Assembly: GCA_021396245.1 (NCBI GenBank)
Contig: WNYE01000057.1
Coordinates: forward strand, 1 to 64,000
Origin: Sporothrix humicola
Lineage: Eukaryota > Ascomycota > Sordariomycetes > Ophiostomatales > Ophiostomataceae
Reading direction: 5' to 3'
Length of the DNA stretch: 64,000 nucleotides
A model generated the notes under the pieces. The model saw nothing but the letters and a program-made list of their open reading frames with translations. It was not told the DNA's origin and did not search any database. Both the position numbers and the translations under genes were made by a program. Below, piece by piece: positions 55,181 to 64,000 of this stretch (position 1 is its first letter; every line of letters starts with the position of its first letter).

Positions 55181-55954
55181 TCATTTCTTGCGGAAATCGT
55201 CAAAACTAAGGTTCAGACTGCCCATCCCGCCGTTGTCTGAGCCTCTGCTTTTGTCAAGCAGGGCCAGCAGACCAGCTTTCCTGTTTTTCGCCCGTTTCTT
55301 GCTGTTGGCGTTTGACGCAGATTTGACGATTCCTGGAGCAGTCTCTTTTGTCGAAGATATCTGTGGTTTTGTGGCAGATGTAGTTGGCTTCTGGAGCGTA
55401 GAAGGAGCCGGGTTGGCCACCTTAATTTCGGGTACAGCTGCAGGCGCCGTCTTCTGCTTCTTCGGCCTCGAAAGGGGAGGTGGTGGTGGCAGAGCGATTC
55501 TCGTTTCGCGGCTGCAGAGACCGCATTTGTAGACTTTGGTGATGCCGGCATGGGGTTCTTGGACGCGCCGTGTCTTTTCCGTCTCGCCTGGCGAGCCAAC
55601 CGTTTCGTCATTTTGGTTCCGTATCGGCTCGTTGTTCTTTGTCTTCTTGCTCTTTTGCGATGGCCGTCCAGATTTGATCGTCAGAGTTGTTCCATCGCTT
55701 CCTGGGATCAAGATGAGGCCACAGCTCGTGCAGACATGCTGCTTCTGTATATCAGTCTGTGGAAGATTCGCCGAGGGGGCAGATGGGCCCGTTGATCCGT
55801 TTGATGCAGCCGATGCCGCCGCTGCAGCCTGAGCATTTGAAGCAATATCGATTCGGCGTCGCATGAGATGGGCCGACGTCTGTGGCGATGTTTGTCGCAT
55901 CAGATGCGACGCATCCATCAGAAAGCGCATCTGCGCAGATGTAGCAGCTGCCAT
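55181..55954 (-). CDS. RNase P/MRP subunit, Rpr2/Rpp21/Snm1 type
   Basis: A 257-aa protein of the family that contributes a zinc ribbon to RNase P (tRNA 5' maturation) or RNase MRP (rRNA processing). Residues 1-45 form the conserved helix with MRFLMDASHLMR...SAHLMRRR; a first CxxC (HVCTSCGLILIPG, near 75) and a second CxxC (YKCGLCSRETRI, near 145) make the four-cysteine zinc site. The insertion between the cysteine pairs is Lys/Ser-rich and longer than in yeast. The C-terminal 90 residues are Pro/Lys-rich with KKRAKNRKAGLLALL, likely a nuclear and RNA-contact region. No intron. Family is likely; whether it is the P-specific Rpr2 or the MRP-specific Snm1 cannot be decided here. Confidence 0.8.
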   Translation of the reverse strand: MAAATSAQMRFLMDASHLMRQTSPQTSAHLMRRRIDIASNAQAAAAASAASNGSTGPSAPSANLPQTDIQKQHVCTSCGLILIPGSDGTTLTIKSGRPSQKSKKTKNNEPIRNQNDETVGSPGETEKTRRVQEPHAGITKVYKCGLCSRETRIALPPPPPLSRPKKQKTAPAAVPEIKVANPAPSTLQKPTTSATKPQISSTKETAPGIVKSASNANSKKRAKNRKAGLLALLDKSRGSDNGGMGSLNLSFDDFRKK

Positions 55955-56641
55955 TTCGGTATGGAGTGTCCTTATGAGCGAGACACGGGTGTTGTGTGGT
56001 TGTGTGGTTTTGCAGTTTATGAGATGAGAAAGATAAGTGACGTTGAATTTCGATGTTGAATTTATTTTGGCGGCAGAATTTGTGCGAAAATGCTCACCGC
56101 CAGTAGCCTTATTTCAGCAATGTAAGCCAGGTATCAACCACCAGCCGTATCCATACACGCTACAGTGGCCTAACTAAGTATTTGTATGTCATCCAAATGT
56201 GCGTGAATAGATGTCGTCTTAAATCTACCATTATAGAATTTTTAGAGTAAAGTATAGATATTTTATTTCGTTTTTTCCAGTATTGTGTTGTATATTTTAG
56301 TTTAATTGTGATTTTTTAACATATTTTGTTTAGTCCTAAATTCATTCTTTTGAGTTCCTTTCGTTGTTTTTGAATGCATTTCAGTAATAAATAATTGAAC
56401 AGATATTGGCATAAAGAAAGAAATATCATGACCAGGAACACAAAGTAGTTAAACCAAATGAAAATAGAATCAGAATGTATGGTCTTGTAAACAAAATAAA
56501 TTACACAAAATAACAAGGAAAGCCGCGCTACCCGAACGTATGAATAGATATAAAACACCACTCCCCTGCATTATACAAAATTACAACACCTCGTAAAGCT
56601 CTCTTTTATACAAAAACAAATCATTTCCTTCCACTTCGCCC
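55955..56641. other. Intergenic, AT-rich
   Basis: 690 bp between tandem minus-strand genes. 56200-56580 is markedly AT-rich (3' flank of the ABC transporter). The part adjoining 55954 is the promoter of the RNase P/MRP subunit gene. No gene is supported. Confidence 0.5.
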
Positions 56642-58920
56642 CTATGCCATCGCCTCTTCCAGCTCGGCCATCCGCTTCTCGGCATCGGGCACCTGCCGCA
56701 GCAGCAGGTCCAGGTCGTCCTTTTCGTCCTCGAGACGCAGGCGGCGCTCGGCATCGAGGCGCGTAAAGATGAACTTGCCCTGGCCGTCAAACTGCAGGAT
56801 GTGGTTGTGGTACTGCCACAGACTGCGGCGGTGGCTGACAGTCATGAGCGTGACGCCCATGGCCTTGGCCTGTTCGTACATTGTCTTTTCCATTTCGAGG
56901 GTGACGCTCGATGTGCACTCGTCGAGAATGGCGTACTTGGGGCGGTGGTACAGCAGACGCGCCATGGCGACGCGCTGCTGCCAGCCGACACTGAGAACCT
57001 CGCGCCACTCGGCCACGGCGTCCCAACCGCCGCTCTCGGCCTGGCTGGCAAGCAGCTCCTCGAGACCCAGCAGCTGCAGCAGCTTCTCGAGCTCGGCATC
57101 AGTCACACCCTTGGAGCGCATGTTGCGCAGGCTGTCTGGGTAGATGATCTGCTGGCGCAGGGTGCCACGAGGCAGGTACGGACGCTGAGGGATATAGAAA
57201 ATGTCGCTGGGTGGTGGGCGGTGGACGGAGCCGCCGTAGACGGGCCACAGACCACCTAGGATACGGAACAAGGACGACTTGCCGCAGCCGTTGGGACCAA
57301 CAACGAGCAAATGGTCACCGGCGCGGAGGCAGAACGACAGCGCGGGCACGAGGACGTCACCGTTGGGCGAGATGATGGGGACATCCTTGAACTGGATGAT
57401 ATCGCTCTCCACGACGGTACCGCGGCCCTTGAGAACGGCGGCGTGGTCCTCGGTGTTGTCGTTGCTGGACACGAGGTTCTTCTCAAAATGTCCGGAACGA
57501 ATATCCTCCATGACGTCGAGGAAGGTGGACACACGCGAAGTGTAGCCAGCCAGCTCCATGATCTCACGGTATGAGAACATGATACGCCCAAATGCGTCGG
57601 ATGCCGACAGCAGCATGCGGCGGTTGGTCACAAAGCTCTCGGTGCGGTCGGCCATGTTGCGGACAGCCGATGCAATGCCCGACTTGGAAGCGCCTGCAGA
57701 GGCGAGCGGAGCACCGCCGACACCAGGGATCGGGACGAAGACGGGCATACTGCACAGCAGCAGACCGAGCGCGCCCCAGAGGTACTTGATGACGTAGTCC
57801 TCCATGAAGCCGTGGTAGAAGCGCTGGCGCAGGATGTAGTTGACGTGCTTGATAAGCGTAAAGTAGCCCTTGTCCAGGGTGTCCTTCTCGGCGGCGTGGC
57901 CAGCGTACAGAGCAACCTCTTCGCTGTGGTCGATGAGGCGCGAGTGCTCGAAGCGGAACTCGCCCTCGAGACGGGCCTCGTCGGCGACGTACTTGCCGAA
58001 CGGAGGCGTCAGCGCGCGCATGACAAGAGCCGACAATTGCACAAGCAATGACATGAATACGACACCCTCGCCACCGACGCTCTTAGACAGAGAGTATGTA
58101 TATATTGTCTAGGTGTTTGTTAGTATTTTTCTCAATATATAATAACATAACATAGAAAACGCTGAGAACTCACCATATCGAGAATTGGCTTAGCCAAGTT
58201 GCTGTAAAGTTCTGCTAGGCTGTTGGAGAACTTGGCGACATCGACGGCAATAAGCTGGTCGGGGTTCTTGATGCGGTCGTCGAGTGCCGACAGGCCGTAG
58301 AATGTCATATTGGACAGGTAACGCTCGTGGATGAAATGTGTCAGGCGCGTGCGGTAACGCAGCGCCAGCTCGGCCTGATGGTAGGCCAGCATGGAGTTGG
58401 TAAATGTTGCAGGGACGGCAATCAGCATCCACCACACAATGCGTTTCAAGAACTGCTTGCCCTGGCCACGCACAAGACTCTTGACAAGGGCACCGTCCAT
58501 GGCGGCAATCTGTAAACTAAGCAGTGTGCGCACCACCAAAAACACGCTGTGGCTGACGAGCAGCCGGGCCTCCTTGGAGCGCCATCCAGGTATCACGATG
58601 CGCAGAAGGCGGAAGAGGGAGCGGAAAAAGGCACGGTCGAGCTCAACCTTTTTGCGTTTCGGCGGGCTGTTGGGATCTGTGGCAGTAGGGTCTTCCAGGC
58701 CGGCCGGGTGTCCCTTCTTCTCGGCCTCGCTAGCGGCACGCTGCTCGGCAATGGCGCTGCGCACGCGGTTGACGAGAGCCAGGAAGAGTGTCACGTAGAC
58801 GGCGCGGGAGATGCGTGTGCGATTGTTGAGGTAGCCGCGAGTAATGGATGACAGGAGACTGCGCAATGACCGCCGCTGCTGTTCGCCCAGCAAGGGCGCC
58901 AGTTTGGACTGGGCAGCCAT
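56642..58920 (-). CDS. Peroxisomal ABCD half-transporter (Pxa-type)
   Basis: A 737-aa half-transporter that should import long-chain fatty acids or acyl-CoA into peroxisomes for beta-oxidation as a dimer. Two exons (58174-58920, 56642-58108) flank a 65-bp intron (58109-58173; GTGAGT, CTAAC, TAG) that restores ILDMTIYTYSLSKSVGGEG. The N-terminus carries the ABCD membrane domain (FFRSLFRLLRIVIPGW...SHSVFLVVRTLLSLQIA...NPDQLIAVDVAKFSNSLAELY). In the nucleotide domain Walker A is GPNGCGKS (520-527) and Walker B is YAILDE (about 639-644) before CTSSV, typical of ABCD proteins. The signature is LSVGWQQ (621-627), not LSGGQ/E. ATG 58920 is the first in frame. The partner subunit is not in the window. 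The signature and length suggest the Pxa2-like partner, but this needs a tree. Confidence 0.9.
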
Positions 58921-59968
58921 GACGGGCTGGCAGAAGGCGAGGGAGAGGTGTTGCAGGAGATTTCGAGAGGAAGGGATGCAAATCGGAGGATCAATCGGTA
59001 TCAGGAAATCGTGGGTATCGAGAACACAAGTATCACGAGAGTTGAGACTGTTTATCTCGTGATAATTCTATTGTACAGTCGTGGAATGGTTGCTGAAAAA
59101 AAGCGCCGAGGCTCCTCTAGGAGCGGATATACATGTCGGATCGCTCAAAGAGTCGTCGGTGCTGAGTGTGTCGCGCTTGACTCGAGAGATGTTGACTGTC
59201 GTCGTTTGATTTTGCTAAAACAGGTACAAGTGAAAGAGTGACAAGTGACAATAGACAGGAGGAAAAAAGGAGGTCGTTTGGGATGTGCTGGAGAAAATGG
59301 GAGAGTAGAAAAGGCAAGATTGGAGCATTGGGGGGGAAAGGGCGATGGGCGACCACAAGCTCGTGCTTGCGTTCCAAGCGTGCCTTCTTCTTTTGGGTTT
59401 GGGGTAGTGGAGTTTATCCAGAGCCTCTGTCAGAGCGGTTTTTTGGCCTGTGACTTTCCCTCGGCGTTTGCGTCACCACAACCAGCAAAATGCACACCAA
59501 AAAGCAGGCGACAGACTGCCAAAATGCAGTCAAAGGCGCAAATCGCCCCGGAATGTGCCCCAAGACACCTCCAAAATGCAAGCGGCACCTGCGCATATAA
59601 GCGGGTCTGGCGGTCATTTTTGGCGTGCCCCCCAGGTTTCCATCGTTCCTTCCCTGCCAATTGCTGCACATTGGATTGGTCTGCGCCTGCCCCCAAAAGA
59701 CCAAAAGTGGGAAATTGTGGATCCTGCTGTAGAGTGATGTATTTTGCATGTGAGTGTGGCGGTGGTGTGGCTAGTGAGCTTGGATGGATACAGAGCGAGT
59801 CGGACAGTGCCAGCGACTGCACAGTGCAGGTATTGATGTACCTGGGCGAGTCGAGCTACAGCGCGTGGCACCGCGACAGCTCGCTGGAGACCCAGTCTCG
59901 ACAACAGATGCGACGAACGCACTCTGTCCAGCCTCGAACTTTTCGTCCTCCCAACACATACGGCTACC
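58921..59968. other. Divergent promoter region, ABC transporter / Pga1-like gene
   Basis: 1.05 kb shared upstream region of two divergent genes. Open frames here (e.g. 280 codons at 59245-60087) run into the Pga1-like gene in another frame and show no domain. No repeat stands out. Confidence 0.5.
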
Positions 59969-60782
59969 ATGGCTGCGCGATTATTTGCGAGCCTCTGGCT
60001 GGCGCTGCTGGTCGGCACTGTGATTGTGGCCGCCAACACCGAGAAGGCCATTTTCTTGGCAGGAGAGGGCACCCAAAAAAGTGGTGATGCTTTTGCCAGC
60101 CTTGCCAGTATTGCATCGTCACTCCCCCGATTGACCCCCGACTTCAATGCATGGCGCACCGGGCTACCAGCCGTATTTCCCTGGGCCGCCAACTTCCCGA
60201 CCAACGGCACGACATGGGTTCTGCTCGACGAGCTGACCGAGGGGCAGCGATATGAGCTGCGCGTTTGCTGGGCGGCGACGGTGAGTCCAATTTCAACCCA
60301 GGATGCTGTTCAAAGTTCCCTTCTAACAACTATAGCAACCCACCGACTTCTCCATTGACGTATATGACATCGCTACGGTCTCAACGACACCCGAGCTCTC
60401 CGCATCGCTCACTTCTTTTGTCGAGAGGTACAACAGCGACGAGAAGACATCTACTAAGCCGGCCTTGACCTCCTCGACGGCCTCCCTCCTTCGCATCATT
60501 GCTGCAGCCGACTTTGTGGCAGCCGACCGCACAGCCATGCACCCAGACCGAGTACCACCTGTGCTCACAGACATTATCCTCGACCCATACCTGTTGAACG
60601 CAATACCTCGTTCCTTGCTGCCGACCATAGCGGCAATTCTGGCTGTGGCAGGCGTGAGCGCATGGCTGGCACGGCGGGTCATCTTACCGCAGCTACGGGC
60701 AGTGGCTATAGATGGGAGTGTCGTTGACAGCAATGCTGTAGCACAAGAAACAAGGTCACAAAAGGCACGGAAAAAGACATAG
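59969..60782 (+). CDS. Pga1-like GPI-mannosyltransferase II subunit (putative)
   Basis: A 252-aa probable ER membrane protein. Residues 1-22 (MAARLFASLWLALLVGTVIVAA) form a signal peptide, a luminal domain follows, and LLPTIAAILAVAGVSAWLA near 205-225 is a single C-terminal membrane helix with a basic cytosolic tail ending KARKKT. The segment LLDELTEGQRYELRVCWAATQPTDF resembles the core of fungal Pga1, the partner of Gpi18 that adds the second mannose to GPI anchors. Two exons: 59969-60280 and 60336-60782, with a 55-bp intron (GTGAGT, CTAAC, TAG) in phase 0; splicing creates the conserved CWAATQPTDF. Divergent from the ABC transporter and convergent with the WW gene. The family match is from memory of the core motif and moderate. 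Confidence 0.6.
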
Positions 60783-61238
60783 CGACGGTGTATATAGGAG
60801 CATGTAGCGCACATTATTTTAACGAGACATATAATTATTACAAAAGCGGGCCATTGGTTGCGCGTTTTGTTGTGTTCTTGACATTATGAAGGTGATATTG
60901 CAGACCATGTACATACTGACGGGTCCATCATAGATATAAAACTAAAAAGGCAAAGCGATGTCGAGCAGATAGGAGTGATTTGTTTAAGCGCAGGACAGGA
61001 CGGCGGGTCGACGGGAATAGCGTAAATGACAATAAAAAAGAAGAATATGCGATGAAAGAGAAAAAAAGCTATAAGAAGCGAAGATGTAAGAAAAAGTCAC
61101 AGAAGAAGCCCACCCTCCCAATGCCTTGCAAGCCCTCTACCAGCCCCCAATGCTCTGCCAGGTCCGCATCACATCGTGCGTTTCGCACAGCCCATGACGC
61201 CCATGCCGTTGAAAAGTGGGCACCACATAGCAAGTATA
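60783..61238. other. Intergenic between convergent Pga1-like and WW genes
   Basis: 456 bp, A-rich on the plus strand; 3' flanks of two convergent genes. Nothing else seen. Confidence 0.5.
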
Positions 61239-62811
61239 CTAGTACCGTGGTGCGCCGCTTCCTCCATAGCCGCCTTGCTGGCCGCCTTGTGCATACATGT
61301 TCTGCTGGTGCTGCTGCGGCGGTGCTGAGCCGTACGGTGACGCCTGGCCGCTTCCACCACCGCCGTACTGCGGCTGGCCGTACTGATGTTGCTGTGCCGG
61401 CTGTTGTGGTGGGGGTGGGAAGTAGCCTGGAGCTCCGTACCCGCCCTGCTGCTGGCCACCTTGCTGGCCGCCCTGAGGGCCTCCATACCCGCCCTGAGGC
61501 GGTGGTGGCGGGACATTTCCATACGGGGAGTGCTGCTGTTGCTGTCCCGGGGGTGGCGGATAGGACTGAGGATTCTGTTGCTGCTGCGGGTTGTATTGTT
61601 GATATTGCGAGGGTGGGGGCTGGTTCTGGCCCTGGTGGTGCTGCTGTTGCTGCTGCGGCGGCGGGCCGCCGTACGAGTTGTACTGATTCGTGGGCGGTGC
61701 GGCAGATGTTGGCGGAGGCGCATACGTCGGTGCGCCAGAGCTCGGTGGGTGGTAAGAGCCGGGCGTGCTGTTGTTCGGGGGCGGCTGGTATGAAGGAGCA
61801 CCACCGCCGCTGCCGGTGTTGGGAGGCGGCTGGTAGGATGGCGCGCCATTGTGCGCTCCACTGTTAGACGGTGCGCCGCCGGCCGGTGAGTTGTATTGTG
61901 TGTGAGCGGCCGACTGGTACGATGTCGGTGGTGCAGAGCCGGAGTAGGTGCCGGTCTGTCCCGCGCCCGAGTAGCCAAAGCCAGAGCTCTGGCCTTGGGC
62001 CTGTTGGTGGTTTCCACCAAACATGCTGGCAACGCCGCCCATCATAGCGCCTGCCAGTCCGCCGGAGTTGCTTGTGTGTGCCTGCTGGTTGCCGTGGTAG
62101 CTCGAGGGTGCGGGCTTGCTGTTGGACGAGAAGAGGTTGGACGCGAGCTGGCCAACGAGTTTGCCGCCCAGGCCGCTGCCGCTGCTCCCGCCTCCACTGT
62201 TGCTATGACTGCCGCTGTTGGATCCGCCCGAGTGAGTAATACCGCCGATAAGCTGGCCGATCAGGGCGCCGCCGCCGCTACCACTGCTGTTACCGTGGCT
62301 GCCGCTGTTGCCATGCGACAATTGGCTCTGGAGCATGTTTGCTGCAAAAGACTAGAGGTAAAGTGAAAGACGTTAGTTATCGGCAACTTCCGGTCGACTG
62401 CGCGCCGTGGGGAAGACAGAATCTTACACCAATGCCACGGTCTCCGCTGGGACCATCAACGCCCCGCGTGCCGCCCTCCTCGTTCGGCATCACGGGCTCC
62501 ATGCGGCCGTCTGCGTGCCGGATTGTCTGCGAACCGTCGGGGTGTGTGATGTATGTCGATCCATTGGCGTCTTTGCCGCTGCCATTCGGAATGCCAAAGG
62601 GGTGCTCGTTGTCGGCATGGCTAGGCGTGGGGGTGCCGCCGCCAACAGGCGCCGCGTTGGTTGGCGTGTCCCATTGCGACACGCCGGTCGACAGCTGGAC
62701 AAAGTAGTACTTGCGGCTGCTGCTGTCCCATTGAGCAATCCAACCCGCTGGCAATGGCGGAGGAGCAAACGAGGGACCTGCGCCGCCGCCGGGGGACGCC
62801 GGACCGCCCAT
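61239..62811 (-). CDS. WW-domain protein with low-complexity Gly/Ser/Gln/Tyr tail
   Basis: A 498-aa protein, two exons (62428-62811 and 61239-62351) around a 76-bp intron (62352-62427; GTAAGA...CTCTAG). Near the N-terminus LPAGWIAQWDSSSRKYYFVQL...VSQWDTP (about 24-55) is a complete WW domain: both signature Trp and the Tyr-Tyr pair that bind Pro-rich ligands are present. A linker with HADGRMEPVMPNEEGGTRG is joined by splicing to SFAANMLQSQLSHGN. The remaining 350 residues are Gly/Ser/Asn then Pro/Gln/Tyr-rich, resembling prion-like or condensate-forming tails, and contain many PPPP stretches that could be bound by its own WW domain. Similar proteins occur across filamentous fungi without a firm function. 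The in-frame join is supported by phase 0 on both sides. Confidence 0.85.
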
Positions 62812-64000
62812 TGTTGATAATGGATGGAGGGGAAGAGTTGCGGGAAATGTGGGAGCTGAAGAAGGATTTGCCGACGGGCGAGGCTGCGCGGATTGGCGGT
62901 GACGGAGTGGGAATGGGAGAGACGAAGAGAGGAAACCAGAGAAAGGGGAGAGAAGAAAAAAGGAAGGGAAAAGGAGAGGGCACAAGAGAGAAAGAGCGAG
63001 GAAGGAAGCTCCAGCGAATTGGCTTGAGAGCAACGGTCGGGGACAGGCAAAAGACGAGAGGGAAGGAGTGAGTGAGTGGGTGGGACGAGGGAGCTTATAG
63101 CGACAGAGGGGCACGCAAGCAGCGAATTGATGCGGGGGGGATCTTTTTTAGGATAAGAGGAAGGCGCGGTGGCAGGAAGGCGCGCGCCACAACAAAACTG
63201 CCCAACAAAAAGATGGATAGGGAAGGAGACACGAGAGTGACTGAAAGCAGAATACGAAAGACAAGGAAAGAGAGAGCCACCCCCCAAAACAACACAAGAG
63301 CGAAAGAGCTCAGAATGCGAAAACGAAGAAGAAGGGGCCACCAGGACGGGTCAGGAGCGACTGGCGACGATTGGTGAGGGTGGGGAGACGAAGGACAACA
63401 GACAACAGACAACAGAATATAGAAAACAGACGAGAAAGGAAGGGTCGACTGTTTACCACAGTTTATGGAAAGAGGTTAAGGGCTAAGAGAGGTAATATTA
63501 CGCCGTATCTTGGCTTTCAATAGCACAAAGACACAGGGTCTTTTTCACGACGGTATTTCCCTGCATATGATCGAACAAAGCAATTGGGTCTCTTCTTCCC
63601 TCCTTCTTTCTTGACTCTCGAGGGCAGGAGGCCGCCCCCCGCTTCCGGGCCATTTTAAGGCCTGGGCCAGAACCCGAACAAAAAACCCACTAAAAACCAA
63701 AAGACGAAAGAGCCAAAGAGCCAAAGGCCAGAGCCAAAGGGCCAGAAGACCAAAACAGAACCAGTGATCAACTCGCGTGATGATTGGCGGCGCGAAATCA
63801 CTACGAGATATGGCTGAGTGCTGAGGTGTGGTGAGATAGGACGTAGGAACACCCAGGAGGAGAGGAAATGACAAGGAGATCCGCTCCAAGGCAGCACGCA
63901 AAAGCAGCTACAATGCGACATTGTTACGACACCATCGCTGTTTTACGCGACATTATCGATACTCACGTCAATCATAAGGGTAGAAAGAAAGGGAAAGAAA
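62812..64000. other. Upstream region of the WW gene, to window end
   Basis: 1.2 kb. Plus strand is purine-rich from 62820 to 63410 (pyrimidine-rich in the sense of the WW transcript), fitting its 5' leader. 63392-63415 holds a short GACAACA-type tandem and 63710-63745 repeats AGCCAAAG-like units. No gene is supported. Confidence 0.5.

Noticed and set aside
61239..62032. 287-codon His/Arg/Thr-rich frame inside the WW gene
   Set aside because: Shadow frame of the repetitive WW-protein tail.

Overview
This window is chromosomal DNA of a filamentous ascomycete (Pezizomycotina, most likely a Sordariomycete). The evidence is the gene content and style: short spliceosomal introns of about 52-100 bp with GTRNGT donors, CTAAC branch sites and YAG acceptors; pyrimidine-rich 5' leaders; GC-rich third positions; and an RNA-silencing RNA-dependent RNA polymerase. 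I cannot name the genus from sequence alone. Every recognisable gene is a single-copy nuclear gene; I see no rRNA, tRNA, CRISPR array, prokaryotic operon or intact transposon.

Layout. 1-9014 is a long gene-poor stretch with simple repeats and short palindromes. 9015-13847 (-) is an RNA-dependent RNA polymerase. 15125-16996 (-) is mitochondrial D-lactate dehydrogenase. 17.0-24.2 kb is a second gene-poor stretch. 24206-25750 (-) is 40S ribosomal protein eS4. 25.8-29.4 kb is mostly non-coding and holds a 134-bp element with perfect 15-bp inverted ends. 29473-30834 (+) is an arrestin-fold protein and 32082-34127 (+) is tRNA-splicing endonuclease subunit Sen54. 37898-42198 (+) is a protein I cannot name, with a duplicated GYWR domain, a 1.6-kb first intron and a long pyrimidine-rich leader. 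From 43.6 kb on the window is gene-dense: mitochondrial bL21 (+), Mps1 checkpoint kinase (-), ribosomal stalk protein P2 (-), Spt2 histone chaperone (+), Zpr1 (-), an RNase P/MRP Rpr2/Rpp21/Snm1-type subunit (-), a peroxisomal ABCD half-transporter (-), a Pga1-like GPI-mannosyltransferase subunit (+) and a WW-domain protein with a low-complexity tail (-).

The genes do not form a pathway cluster. Translation and RNA processing are over-represented (eS4, P2, bL21m, Sen54, Rpr2-type, Zpr1), which is common in ordinary euchromatin. Coding starts were set on ATG: apparent upstream starts at 13868 (TTG) and 16999 (GTG) were not used, and exons were joined by hand from splice signals plus family alignment known to me. 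No alignment, expression or database search could be run.

The observations I find most worth checking are: a quasi-palindromic 9-mer TACGWCGTA found eight times, always between genes; the 134-bp inverted-repeat element at 26055-26188, which contains one of those copies; the duplicated GYWR domain; and the long intron/leader of the same gene.
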